Shown here one piece after another: positions 1 to 12,282 of a stretch of DNA of 64,000 nucleotides. A model generated the notes under the pieces. It saw nothing but the letters and a program-made list of their open reading frames with translations, had not been told where the DNA came from and did no database searches. The DNA lies in assembly GCA_019426215.1 (NCBI GenBank), contig CM033401.1, forward strand, positions 5,709,134-5,773,133, given 5' to 3'. This DNA is from Buddleja alternifolia. Taxonomy: Eukaryota; Streptophyta; Magnoliopsida; Lamiales; Scrophulariaceae. Position 1 is the stretch's first letter. Each line of letters begins with the position of its first letter. Made by a program: the position numbers and the translations under genes.

Positions 1-241
1 TAATATTTTAGATCTCACCAAGTGAAAAATTGCAATATCCTTACTCGAATCCTATGAGCTCCCAAGAACGACGAAATTTTGTCAATTATTAGAAATCAAG
101 ACGTGGGCAAATTAAGTATCTAGTTGTGACATAACAATAGAAATCAGAAATACAAATAATGTTAACTAGTCGATAGTAAATGTTTTTCACCAACTTTTAA
201 CAATCAAAAGTACAAGCCAAAAAAAACCAAAGAGAAGCTAG

Positions 242-517
242 ATTATAATATCAAGTTCAACTGTCTTCAACACAAACCTAAATCCGGACACCCTAGAGAT
301 AAACAGACATTTCCCAGATATTCCAACTGTTACCGATGATGGTTCTGCGAGTAATCAAAACTTAGAGGCTGCTGACAGAAGGGAGCCTACAGAAAACATA
401 ACAGAGATGCATCAGTTGTACGCCAAGATAAATCAATCGGACGTGTATAAAGAAAAGAAAGATCAAATAACATCAAAATTTATAAGATTCAGAACTCCCG
501 TCCAAATTGAAGAATGA
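242..517 (+). other. Candidate coding exon or relic, unrecognised product
   Basis: A frame stays open for 91 codons, from just after a TAG at 239-241 to a TGA at 515-517. That is long for such AT-rich DNA. The predicted peptide is mixed and hydrophilic, with no low-complexity run, and contains the segment ITEMHQLYAKINQSDVYKEK. There is no ATG near the 5' end, so if real it is a 3'-terminal exon of a plus-strand gene starting left of the window, or a relic. I recognise no family. It lies tail-to-tail with the minus-strand R3H gene at 967-3938. Confidence 0.22.
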
Positions 518-599
518 ATCAACTCAAGTACAAACAGAACATCTCGTTCTTGACAATGTTGAGATCGGTAAAATGAGATTCCATGTCATCTTTCACTAA

Positions 600-747
600 G
601 GCTATGTTTGGTTCTCGGATTTTGCTAATGAAAGGAAAAGGAAAAAATTCTTATCGCTGCAAATGAGAGTACTTTGTGCTTCATTGTTTGATGATTCTCA
701 TTTTCCTTTTTCTTTTCCTCACCAAAATCCAAGAACCAAACATACCC
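600..747. mobile_element. Tourist-like (PIF/Harbinger) MITE, 148 bp
   Basis: The ends are inverted repeats of about 28 bp (left starts GGCTATGTTTGGTTC, right ends GAACCAAACATACCC). The element is flanked by the 3-bp duplication TAA at 597-599 and 748-750. A GGG-TNTGTTTGGTT-like end with a TWA target duplication is typical of Tourist elements. It has no coding capacity. It sits 220 bp past the stop codon of the R3H gene, so it may lie in that gene's 3' UTR or just beyond it. Confidence 0.8.
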
Positions 748-966
748 TAAAAGTTTGCTCTCAAATTCAAATTCGATTCAAGTCTATTAGAAATAATTAT
801 TATTAACGCCAACCACACACCGACCCAACTATCCATTCTCTCTCTTCCTTCTACTATTTCATAACTTAAGCAACCACCACACAATCACAAACAATCCTTG
901 ATAGTACGTTACCAACCCGAATAAATCGGATACCTCACGTTTAAGCAGTTGGTGGATTTATCATGG

Positions 967-3938
967 CTAAGAGAACGGCTGGCAGCAACAATGATTGGTA
1001 TTTGTAAGAATAAAGCAACAGAAAGAGAAATTGATGGGTACCTGCAAAAAGGTATGTCTTAATTGATCATATGACTGGGCATACATCATTGAATGGGACG
1101 GCCACTGCATATATAAAGCATCTCTTGACGTCTGATCTAATCCCATCGCACAGTAAGGGCTCATCACTGGGCTCCTGTAGTTGAATGAAGCTTGAGGAAG
1201 AGGTATCTGACCCGGTTGAGGGAAAACAGAATCGTATTGGACAAAAGGAGGCTGGAATTTCTGCATATTGAAAGGAGCTAGGCCGAAACTTTGATTGCTT
1301 GGGATGCTCTTAACATATCTGCATCATATAAGAAAAGAATGAAAAGTTTCATAATTAGTTCCTATATATTGATAATTTCAGCCAGCATGACATGAAAATC
1401 AGCTTAATCTATCCCATCCAATTTCAGTTTTTTGCTAACAGAACGTATATCTTTCAAAAGCATAACAAGATTTTACTAAAAACATGAGGCTAAGAAACCA
1501 TCAAGCATTAGCATGTAACTAAGGCCAAGTCCTGCATGAATTTTACGTTCATTTTAGAAGGAAGAACTTCAATCCTAAACCTTGAGGATTCACTAACAGA
1601 CAAGGCCTGTATTGCAGAAAAGAAGCCAAAGAGAGATATAACTGATTATTAACTTAAATAGCATGAGGAAACAGTAATTACATGAAGACATTTACAAAGC
1701 AAGTATGGCACAACATATTCATAACAGGTATATATATACATGGTCATTGGTCACAACACATAGGTCATATTTCAAATAATCATAAGAAGATTTTGAAAAC
1801 CTTTGATGTAAAATAGAGTGCATTATTAACTGTCTCTGCGATAATAACCAGTGATTTACTAGATCTAGTAGCAAGTTCCAAATTGCAAAGCCATTCAATA
1901 CTTGATATCAAGTTTCCTTGAACTTACCTGTCATAACTGCGATCATAATCAGGGTCAATGCGATCCTTCTCCCTGTCCCTGAAAATTGCTACTCTAGAGG
2001 AATTACCAATTTCCCTCGTATAGAGGCTTTTGTCCTCATCCACAACCAAGTTTCTAGAAACATCATCTTCGACTATACTCAAATTCCTCCCGTCAGAAGC
2101 AGCCCGAGTGAAAGCACCTTCTGATTCGAAATTACTAGAACCATTGAAAATACGAGCCCTTGCTCTGTCATACTCCTCCTTCCTTTCTTCCACAGTTCTT
2201 ACTGGGTTGCGTTTAAGCCCAAGTCCGTTGGCGTCATTAGAGGAAGATTTAGGTCTCGGTCTAATGACAATCTTGATTTGATCAAGTTTGTCACTCTCTG
2301 ACTCTTTAGCTGGTACATCCGATAAGCAGACAGCAGGGAATTTACTCTCTGGCTTCTTTGTAACCAAAATCCGCATACCTTGGCCGTCTGCAGTGTTATC
2401 CTGCACCATGGTTTGTAAACCATAGTGTTGAGCAACACGGTGTGCTGCAAGACGAAGGTATGAAGTAGGGAAGTGTGGAAACTCGAACTGCTGCACATCC
2501 GAATTCTGCAAGAACTTTTGTATATCGAGTTCCATTCGCAGAACTGGAAAAGTAAAGTAAAAAAATGTATGTCATCACCTATTGTACAAAAGAAATGACA
2601 ATAAAAAATAATCCAAAATAAGTTGCCAAATGTAAAACATAAATGCCCGAATATTTTATAACAATGTTACCGCATGACATGTTGATATTCATGACTAACC
2701 AAAAGTGCCAAATCGATTACAGTCCAACTCATCATAACGTGTCTCAACACTCTCAATTTGTAAAGTACAGAATGAAAATCAAAAAGCATTTTCAGGAGTG
2801 AAAAGAAAAAGTTAATTAACTAGGCATTCTATTCACATGCCACGTTTTTCAACCACCCAGGTTTGCTTCTGTTTCTCATGCTTATGAGCCTTCTAAACAC
2901 TTCAAACCTATCTAGGCCAACCTGCGGTTACCTCGAGCATGAATTTTTCCCTCAACTATCATAAAGAGGAATAAACTTAAACTATATTCATGAGCTGCAT
3001 AGGATAATCTCTGCAGTTACTATCATTCGATTTCTGTTCTAGTTAAGGAACTTTAAGAAAGTCCATTAGCATGTTGCCGTCTAAATAAGTCCTTATTGCC
3101 TCTAATACCACATAAGAGACTAGCAACCACTAGAAAAAGAAGGTTCAATCAGTTCTACACTTCTACTTCGTCATAGTGATGTGATTAGAGTGTGTTCATG
3201 TCCATATTTTGTTCTCTACCAATCCAAATTTCTAACCAATAAAAGAGACTAAAATGGAAAACCTCAAGAAATTAAACAGAAAATTCAACAATAATCCTGA
3301 CAATACGTCTGCCAGAAATAACTTATGCTATATATTCTGAGAATTACCGGAAGACCTCGTAACTACTGCAAGTACAAATACCAACATAAAAGAAACCAAT
3401 TCGACCATCAGACAAACGAACAAACTTGTGCAACTTTGCACACTCCTGCAAAATTCTAATGTGCAATAGAATTCAATTCTTCAACATCCTAGTAACTAAT
3501 CCTCTTACGCTCTTCCCCATTGTAGACAAGCAATTAGCTCGATTGCGCCTAATTCAGTGTTCCCAATCCAGATCTACATCAATTCAGCACCTAAAACTTC
3601 CTAAATTCACACAATCGATCAAATAAAACAAAATTAAAGTCCATCCGATCTAACTCAATTAACTCAAACTCCTAATATCTCTCTTACTACCTCAAATCCA
3701 AAAGCATAACAAATAAACACATCACACCACCAAAATTACCAAACTTTCAACTGAAACAACACAAAAACGAACCAACAAAAGGCGAAAAGAACTCACTAGT
3801 TAGACGATGACGAGGATTTTGAAGCGCCTCAACTAAGAACGGATCCACCATAGATACATATACCGGCTGCTCCTTCATCTGCTCCGAAACGGCGCCGTTC
3901 TCGGTAGCCTCAACAGGTACTTGAGAAATCAAATCCAT
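967..3938 (-). CDS. R3H and SUZ domain RNA-binding protein (four-exon gene)
   Basis: Exons read on the minus strand are 3938-3797, 2543-1928, 1318-1042 and 978-967. GT-AG junctions join them in phase, giving about 348 residues. The ATG at 3938 opens MDLISQVPVEATENG; an in-frame TTG 12 bases upstream is not the start. The R3H domain is about residues 59-125, with the signature R78-L-A-A-H82. A SUZ motif follows at about 165-180 (VEERKEEYDRARARIF). R3H binds single-stranded nucleic acid and SUZ binds RNA, so a cytoplasmic mRNA-binding role is the family expectation. The C-terminal third is low-complexity and rich in Pro, Gln, Ser and Tyr. The last intron (1041-979) is only 63 nt, in frame and without a stop, so retaining it adds 21 residues and keeps the same TAG. 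The last splice and the 3' UTR are the least certain parts. Confidence 0.85.
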
Positions 3939-4096
3939 AACTCCGAACAATACAAAGAAACTACAAAAATTAACTATATAATTATAGATACAGATACTTG
4001 TGTAAGTATATATGGTGACTACTTGTATGTAGAGGAGTAAGAGAGAGGAGGAGACTCAGAGAAGAGGGAGAGAAACCCTTTCTCGTTGTGTTATCC

Positions 4097-4121
4097 CTCT
4101 CTCTCTCTCTCTCTCTCTCTC
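4097..4121 (-). promoter_or_regulatory. (GA)n tract in the R3H gene leader/promoter
   Basis: An uninterrupted CT dinucleotide run on the plus strand reads as (GA)n in the sense of the R3H gene, about 160-185 bases before its ATG. GA tracts near transcription starts are common in plant genes and bind GAGA-binding (BBR/BPC) proteins. The position fits the 5' UTR or core promoter; that role is inferred. Confidence 0.45.
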
Positions 4122-4396
4122 ACCAATTGAAGAGAGAGAAAAATGAGAGTTGTGGATTTTTATTTTATATTGGAATTTTTGTTGAGATATTTTTTTCTTC
4201 TAATTTTGGATTGTAATGAATGTGAAAAGACGAAAAAGGACAACAGGCAGACAAGCGAGTCTTCGCGAATATCTATGGGTTAGGATCCGGTGTACGCGAA
4301 TGACAAAAAAGAAAAAGATGTGCGGACAAAAGAAGATAAGGAAGGACCAATAAGTGAGTGCCACGTGTAGCTCTTGTCTGTCTCGAGGTCATATCA

Positions 4397-4505
4397 GTGG
4401 CTCCCAAGAATTGGACTCCAGGAATAATTTCCACCATCAACCCCCATATATTTATTTATACATGAGGGGAAGAAATCGCCCTGGAGTTCAACTCTCGGGA
4501 GCCAC
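4397..4505. repeat. 109-bp fold-back (long hairpin)
   Basis: The arms start GTGGCTCCC and end GGGAGCCAC. About 26 bases pair with three mismatches, and weaker pairing continues inward (ATTTCC and CCCC blocks), leaving a short AT loop. No convincing target-site duplication flanks it. It may be a decayed MITE or a small-RNA-type hairpin. It lies about 0.4 kb upstream of the R3H gene leader, in opposite orientation to nothing recognisable. Confidence 0.5.
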
Positions 4506-5538
4506 TAAAATCACCCGTCAGTCTCGTGTGTGGTGCAAAAGAAGATATCGGGTACAGACCCGACCTGAATTCGAACTCTTTAATAGTATGGGTCGGGTTG
4601 GGTTTTCGTACCCACCCGAGTGATCCGATTTGAAACGGGTCTAAGATGGATTGAGTGGGCCTGGACTTGGATAATGACTACTTAATGACAAGCATACAAA
4701 TGGTCTTGTGCTGTGGTTTGGTTCCAACTCCCAACCCGAATCCGTTTGCCTCAATTTGGCTCAACCACTATATAGAGGAGACATAGGGTGAAGCGCATAA
4801 GTCTATTTTATTGGGCCCAAACCATTTGACAACAATTAAAGACAAGTGAAATTACAAAAAATTTATATCTTGTTATGATTAAGACAATTTTATTTTATTT
4901 TTATTTTTTTTGTGTGGTAGATATTAGGACAATTTATCAATAAGACGTTTAATTGAATATTGGGCTCACTATCAAGCCTTTCATGCATTGGATAAACTTG
5001 ACTTGTAGTCAATCAAATGCTACCAAAAAACAAGTCTACCTTGACATTTCTTCGAAATTTCTCATAGTGATGCAACTTTGGCTCACACGATTACAAGTGA
5101 TTTTAGAGTCTATGTTGCAACTTGCAAGGGAGTGAATAAGAAAACACAAATAAACACGGCAACACAACTTTTTTTAAAATTTTAGAGTATGATATGGTCA
5201 ATTAACATACACATGCACATACACATTTGTATACATATATAGTTGTTTATATTATCTAATCTACACGCAACCATAAAACACTTCACATAAATAAAAGTAT
5301 AATTGTAATAGTGCGCACCGACTGATTACAGACTTAACATATCAATTAATATGTATAATATATATATATATAGTGTAAACAAATTTAGTCGTTGATTTAA
5401 CTATTTAAATCCTCAGTGCAACATTGTCATTTCTTCTTCATCCATTATATTTCAAGCAACATTGTTCACTTGTCATGTCATACTCTCACTTTTCTATCCA
5501 TCTATTTTTTACCATAATATCAATTGTCATTACTTCAT

Positions 5539-6003
5539 CTACGTGACAGAGTAGTTAATCCTCGCATCATCATCTCTAACATGTAATATAAAACTATGAA
5601 CATATTTATTGGGAGCAATGATGTCCTCCTTCTCATTTAGATATGTTCCAAACACAATATTCATATTTTCTTTTGAGTTTTGACACATCAATGGCTTGTC
5701 GATAATGTATGAAGAGTACTTATTCCCAAATACTCTATACCGCATCAAATTATTTTTAGAAGTATCCATGCGTCATATACTGTAGTTCTTGGAAAATCCT
5801 TGACTTGCATGGCTACTTGGTAATGTGATTACAAAGTTCACTCTATAATACCAAAGGAAAACTAAGACAAGGTTATGCATCACAACAAATATAGATAGTT
5901 TGAATTGAAGTGTATCATACACAACTACTACATTGAGATAATCTATTAAAAATGCCTTATCTTTTGTAGTATACATTATACTTTTGTAATTACAGAGTAA
6001 CAA
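5539..6003 (-). pseudogene. 155-codon frame broken by one stop, unrecognised
   Basis: A single minus-strand frame runs from 6003 to 5539 and is interrupted only by one TGA near 5775, directly before an ATG. The first half is hydrophobic, the second half hydrophilic (contains LNEKEDIIAPNKYVHSF). I recognise no family and there is no supporting splice structure. It could be a decayed exon or chance; the length in AT-rich DNA is the only argument for it. Confidence 0.15.
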
Positions 6004-8152
6004 TATACAAGTACTAGCTTTTAGTAATCAATTACGGTATAATCAGACAATTATTTACAATCCTACACTTCTTTGTAAGTACTTTAAACCAACTATCTAA
6101 AGTACTAGATTTGAGGCCTCAATTTACGTTTGATCATTGGACCTATTAAGTGAGTAATTAAGTCTCTCATGAGTCCAAGCCCTGGTATATCAAACACATC
6201 CGTATATGATGAGTTTCACAAGGGCAGACTAGGACTGAATAACAAATCAATATATTTGATATTCAACTCTAAATCATCGTTAAAATTCTATTTGAGCTCG
6301 GTTCGTAATCATAACAAACCAAACTTGAACACATTTCTAATCAATAAGCTTCGAAACACAGTTTGAACTCGATTCAATTAGTTAAAAAATGATAAAATAT
6401 GTGTGAGAAAGTCAAATTACTCTTGTTAGATCCAATTAAAGCTCGCTCAATCTCGATTAGTTAACAATCAAAAAAAGTTCAAACACAAATTTCAAGCTCA
6501 ATAAAAGTTCAAACAATTTTGAAAAATACATTATTCAACTCGTTGCGAGGAAAGCACCAAGAAATTCCTCCAGTACCAGTATTCTATTCAACATCAACAG
6601 TGCATAGTAATGCAATTATGCAAACATAAACATTAATTAAATGGTTAATAATTACCCAACTGGAAAATTGAGGTTAAGTAGTAGAAGGTAAGCAACCTAA
6701 ATTTAATACTAATTAATTATCTCGATCCAGACAGAGAAAAGCATAAACAAGATGAGAACAATGGTTATGGTACGCCTTATTTTAGTAATAAAAAACACAT
6801 CATATTATGGATCCATAAAAGAAAGCACACATCATATTACGTTTTGTGGCATGTCACGCGTAACAGAAAGGCAGGATTTAAAATACAAGTCCAAATCAAG
6901 AAGCTTCTGGATATTTTATCATTCTTAATTTACAATATGTACATCGGTTTCATTTTTCCGTATTTTACAAGAATCTCTTTTACTCATTTCACCCATCATA
7001 GTATGGAAAAATAATCAAGAAATAAATAAATAAATCAAACTCAAATATGAAGATGACGACACGGAGATTTTAACGTGGTTTCACATAACTTGCTTACATC
7101 CACGAGCCAACTCTAGATTACATCTTTATTTTTGAGTCAAACAAGAGAATCAACCAAATACAATAGTTACAAGCCCTTGTTTATAAGTGAAGAGTCTTGA
7201 TACACAACAAAATTGAAAACCTAATCTAAAGAGGGAAATAATCCTATTATTAGATAATTAGGAAAAACAATCCTAATACAAGTCAATTACCAAATCTATG
7301 CCCAAACCACTTAGGAAATATGAATCTCTTGCTTCAAGTCACTATTCCGTGGTCAAACCCGCGTTGACCACGCAGTTGACTCGGTCAAATCCATGTTGAC
7401 CGTGGTCAAATTGCCTTTGACCATTCGAGACCCTTTTTTAACTTCTTTCTTGACTTTATTGACTTCTCACAATCCTTTTGTATCAATTTGTCTCCACAAT
7501 ATCTCATATATAAGCTAAAAATGAAAACTGTTATTTGTTGAGATTTCATCTATAATCTTTTAGTGTGAGTTTTAAAAATTCTAGAAGCCTAATAAAGTAA
7601 AGCTCCCCCCTTAAGTCGCTAAACCGACCTTAGAGTGCTAGAATATCGACCCTATGTAAAAGATTATGTGATCTTGCTCACGAATTCAATCTTGCATGTG
7701 TTCCCACTCAACATGACTTAAGGTGAGTTTAATTCAACTTTTGCATAATTGATTATGAAATAACTGATTCTTGTAGAATTGATTATGACAAAAATTAGAA
7801 TTTTCAACTTTTTCAAATCGTGATTTTGTAACACAAAAATGTCGAAAATAGATTATAGAAGAGTGAGCCAAACAATTATCAAAATATCGTTTGAACTCCA
7901 AATGCAAATTTTAGCTTTTGAACCGCCACACCAAACACACTCTTAGTTCCTCCACGATACATAAGTAATTTTCATTACAGTCCCGTTGTGTTCCATCTCT
8001 AACGCATTACATGGAAAAGAATATTCCTTAAACTTGATAGATTAAAATACCCACTCTTTGTCACGAAGAAAGTACAATGAAATAAATAAATTCATCTACT
8101 ACTAATATTCAATAATATAGTCATTGCATGATGCCATAAACAAGACACTAAG

Positions 8153-8389
8153 AACCAACACTCCTTGGTGCAGTTGGTAAGGCTGGGCCATTTCCCCTCA
8201 GAAGGTTGTGTGTTCGAGTCCCTCTGTCGACGTGAGGAGAGTGTTGGTGGGCAATATGTAATTTTCCCCCTTGATTGGCCCTGATATGAAGTCAGGGCAG
8301 GTCTCGCTGGGGTATTCCCTGGCCCGTGGTGGGGGATCGGCACCGATCCCACCCGAACTTTTTAACTACCAAAAAAAAAAAAAAAAAAA
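8153..8389 (+). mobile_element. tRNA-derived SINE with poly(A) tail and 11-bp target duplication
   Basis: The head carries RNA polymerase III-type boxes: an A-box-like TGGTGCAGTTGGTAAGG and a B-box-like GTGTTCGAGTCCC. A GC-richer body and a 3' run of about 20 A follow. The direct repeat AAGACACTAAG flanks it at 8142-8152 and 8390-8400, as expected for target-primed insertion by LINE machinery. It encodes no protein; the minus-strand open frame over it is incidental. Confidence 0.85.
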
Positions 8390-8400
8390 AAGACACTAAG

Positions 8401-10288
8401 CATCATTAATTAGGTAATAAAAAATTGAAGATTAAGTAAATGGTAAGCAATCCAAATCTAATAATTAATAAATCCCATGCAAAAGATGGAAAATAGGATA
8501 AGAAGATATGGACAGTGTTACAAATAAAATAAGAATTAGAGTGGATCGATTTAGGTATGGTGGGGCGTCACGCGCAACGGAAAGCAAAGGCAAAGTTTAA
8601 AGCACAAGCCAAAGTCAGAAGTTTCCGGATAACACACCTTAAACCCTTATGAAGCTCAACCCTACTACTCTCATCGCAATTTTCATTTGTGCATCTCACG
8701 CGCTCATCAATTTATTTGAAAATTATTGATTCTTTTATAATTCTAATTTTTTTTATTTTATTTGAAGCTAGTTTGGTTGCTCGAGTTGAGCTGAGCTCGG
8801 ATGGGCTTTAAAAGTGTGCTGGACATGAATCGGGCTTGAACATTTTGATATTTTTATCATTTTTTTAACTAATTGAATAGAGCTCTGCTGAATTTCTTAC
8901 CTTATTGAACAATAGAAATATGTTCAAACTTAATTATTATGTTACATAAATCAAACTTAAATGAGTTTTTCATGATCGTTTGATGTCGCGTATCGAATAG
9001 TTTGTTTATTTTAATTTTCAATTCTACTTGTGATTATGTTCTTGTGATAGCCAAGTTTGAACCTGAGATCTTTCACTTAATAAGTAGAGGTTGTGTCACT
9101 CTTATCGATTGATTAGTGGTGGTTTGGTAGTGACCTCTAAGAGTTGCAACATTGCGCTTTGATAATGTTTTTCATACGACTATGAGTAAAGAAAAAAGGC
9201 TTCTCGCTTTAATATCGAGAATCTCATTAGAATATTTATTAAGTTCAATAGTTTTTTTTTTTTTTTTATAAGTTCTAAAATTTAGTATCGAGTGGCAAAG
9301 GTGTTGCGGAATATCCATGCACAACATTTATCAAACATTTTTGAGCTAATAATGAGATAGATATAGATATAAGGTTCATGTTTTATATGCAAATTACTTT
9401 TAACGTAAACATACTATTTTTTAAAATAAAATAACATGATTGTATGCACAGTGAGCATCATTTTATGGATGGGTGATCCAGTGACATTGATGTCAAACAA
9501 TTATCAAATATTTTTTAACAAATATCATAAAAAAGTAAGATACATTGTCATGAGATTCATATTTATGTGCAAATTACTTTAATACAAATTCTTTTTTAAA
9601 GGTAAATGAATATATTCAATTCTCAATAACTATCATTCGGAAAATTCTAATTCAGACCCACTTTAGTTGAACCCAAGTGTAATTCATCAAGACGGTGAAT
9701 TACACTTGCCATATTATTGGTTACAAATTAAGTAAATTACTCTTGAGTTCAGAATTATTTAGCAAGTAGGTGATTGGTGATACAGAGAAACACAAACATC
9801 ATTCTCGAGAATAGTATTTATAGTAGGTTTTTATTTTTATTTTTTTCATTATTGAGAAACAATAGTAAATTTAATTTTTCAAAAGAATAAACTTAATTGA
9901 AGAATTGTGCTTCCATAATTAAAGAGTAGACATATATATAAATAGCATATTGAAACTCGGAGGATTTTTTTTGGGGTAAAGTTGAAACTAGGAGGCTATA
10001 TGTACTAAAATACTAATATATACATACTTATAGAAGAAGCATCTAGAAAGACTAATGTGTTTATGTATTGTAATAGTAATCGTACTAAATCTTTGGGATA
10101 AAATTACCAATCGTAAGGGAAATTCTCACAATATCTCAAAAATCAAATTACGAATATGATGCCACCAAATAAAATAAAATCGCAAGTACGATGCAAAAAT
10201 TCTTGTAATATTAAGTGAATGACAACAATCTCATCTCCTCCATAGTGAAAATAATCTTTACTTGCTTCTTTTAACATAATCTCCTCTC
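8401..10288. other. AT-rich intergenic region
   Basis: No gene is visible. A perfect 13-bp palindrome with a 9-base loop lies at 9674-9708 (arms CAAGTGTAATTCA and TGAATTACACTTG), perhaps the core of a decayed fold-back element. Poly(T) runs occur near 9251. Confidence 0.4.
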
Positions 10289-10298
10289 CCTTACATTA

Positions 10299-11497
10299 TG
10301 GCTGATGATAATGCCAGAGCACGAACCCTCTTGCCAGAGCAAAATAATTGGAATGTCTATTGTGCCCTCCTCGGTCAGAAGTATTAACTAAGCACTTCCA
10401 TAATTAATTATTAAACCCTTGAAATCATGTGCATGTTTCCATGGAATCTAAGAAAGGTAATTAACTAGTCTACAATTATGCGTCAGTGCCATATCACCCC
10501 TCATATTATTTTCGTTAAATTGTGTCAAAAATTCATCTAATTAGAAGTCTTTTGCATTTTCCCCTGCTGTCCCTTCATTTAATTTCTACTATATATACTA
10601 AATTATTTAATGAAAAAACATCTCCATGTAAATCTTATATGGACAGTAAAAAATATATATACAAGATATTCAAGCAAATTATTTAATTCATCTAGAGAAT
10701 TTATTTTTGTTACAAGGGAATATATCAAATTGGTCTCATGAACCTACTAAATTATTCAATAAAGAACGTTCATACAAGTAATTTATTTCAGAAAAAATGT
10801 CTAGATTGCTTCAAACAACATTTAGTATAAAAATTGAAGAGCTTACTTATGCAAGAATTATCCCAATCCAAGTCCTAAAAATAAAATCATAATTTTACTT
10901 ATTGATAAATTGTATTTCAATACGAGATTTAAGGACAATTTTAAAAAATATTATTTAATTTTACCAACAAATTTTTTTTATTAAAAGATATTAATGCAAG
11001 ACAATATCAATCCAATCCAACCCTATATACAAATTTTATGATGTTACATGTTACTAAGCCTATGTAAAACAAAAGAATTTATCGGTTATTGTGATAAAAA
11101 CAAAAAAAGTAATTCAAATGTTAAAGAAATGTATTATAATGAAATTTTTGCTCTAGTTATCAATCTATTAATTATGAACAATATATTCTATGTATATTAT
11201 TAGTTATGTTTATTTATACATTATGATTAAAAACATATTAATATATAATTTAAACGTATTAAAAGGAAAAATAAGTTGGTGGAACCGTATTCATAATGCA
11301 AGTTCAGTTTAATTCTTTCTTAGAGAGATAAATAAAATAATTTGAAATATCTTAATTGGAACGAGAGTAATTTGGGTGAGAGATGATGATAACTTTCACT
11401 TATTTTAATAGGAAATAGAGTTAGAATTGGGTCTTGTTCTTTGAATATGAAGGACAAAACTGGTATTTTGAGAAATTTGCTCTGGCACTATCAGCGG
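10299..11497. mobile_element. Non-autonomous Mutator-like element, 1.2 kb
   Basis: The flanking direct repeat CCTTACATTA (10289-10298 and 11498-11507) matches the 9-11 bp duplications made by Mutator-like elements. The ends are imperfect inverted repeats: left TGGCTGATGATAATGCCAGAG, about 20 bases, against a right end whose complement reads CCGCTGATAGTGCCAGAGC. The interior is AT-rich and non-coding, so it would depend on a transposase supplied elsewhere. It ends about 0.8 kb upstream of the bZIP gene start. Confidence 0.65.
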
Positions 11498-11599
11498 CCT
11501 TACATTATTTCTTTCAAATTTAACAAGATATTTTTCTTTTATATCTAGAAAACATATAAACATAGTGAGTTTGCTTTTCATTTATATATGAAAATCATT

Positions 11600-12230
11600 A
11601 GGTCGGTGTAATCATAATTATCCAATTAAGAACAAACTATTTTTTTAACCCAAAGTTTCAATTAAGAAACTAAAAAATAATAATAAAATACATCAAAATC
11701 AATTTTTATCACTCAAAACAATTTTCTATTAAAATATCCTAAATTGATATCCAATTAGGAACAAACTATTTTTTTGACCCAAAGTTTCAGTCAATTTTTA
11801 TCACTCAACGTTTGAAAAATTACTTTCTTAGCCTCTAAAGTTTTTTAATTTTAATTCGTCTCCCCAAAACTAAAAAATATCAAGTTTTTCCCTTGTTTTT
11901 TCGTATTCGCCCCACTGATATAAAATTCTAGCTCCGTCCCTACCTACCACAGATAAATTATTCATACCTCTACTTCTTTTTCTTAATATACTTTTATAGT
12001 AATTTATTTCTTCATGAAATCCCTGAAATTATTTACCAAAAAAAAATAAAATAAAAAAAGTAAAATTCATGAAATTCACACAATCCACACAAGAGTGCGT
12101 GCAATCCACTTCCTCCTAAAATGCGTCCCTTTAAGTATTAAGTAGACCTCACACAGTCCTAAAACCTATGACCTGAGAAATTTCTTCCTCCTTTCAATCT
12201 TCATAATATAACGTCTTCTCCCCGGCCAAT
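11600..12230. other. bZIP upstream region with a short direct repeat
   Basis: Two related stretches of about 60-70 bp, each with a block AACAAACTATTTTTTT followed by ACCCAAAGTTTCA, start near 11628 and 11756. They look like a local duplication. The proximal 150 bp before the bZIP ATG are pyrimidine- and CA-rich, consistent with a leader. I identify no specific TATA box or stress element with confidence. Confidence 0.35.
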
Positions 12231-12282
12231 TGCGCCCTAATTTCACACACTACAACACACACACACATATAGATACAAAAAA

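Larger units (their letters stand above)
4130..8150. other. AT-rich intergenic region without a recognisable gene
   Basis: Apart from the hairpin at 4397-4505 and the broken frame at 5539-6003, I see no gene. Around 7045-7500 the sequence resembles the LTR region of plant Copia elements (a block with AACGTGGTTTCAC, then a ccacg-rich stretch), with no clear ends or target duplication, so it is only a possible relic. A GTTGACC-rich patch lies at 7360-7430. Confidence 0.4.

Noticed and set aside
8160..8230. A tRNA gene
   Set aside because: A- and B-box-like text is present, but there is no cloverleaf; the poly(A) tail and duplication make it a SINE head.
8092..8352. 86-codon minus-strand frame
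   Set aside because: It lies across a tRNA-derived SINE with poly(A) tail and target duplication.
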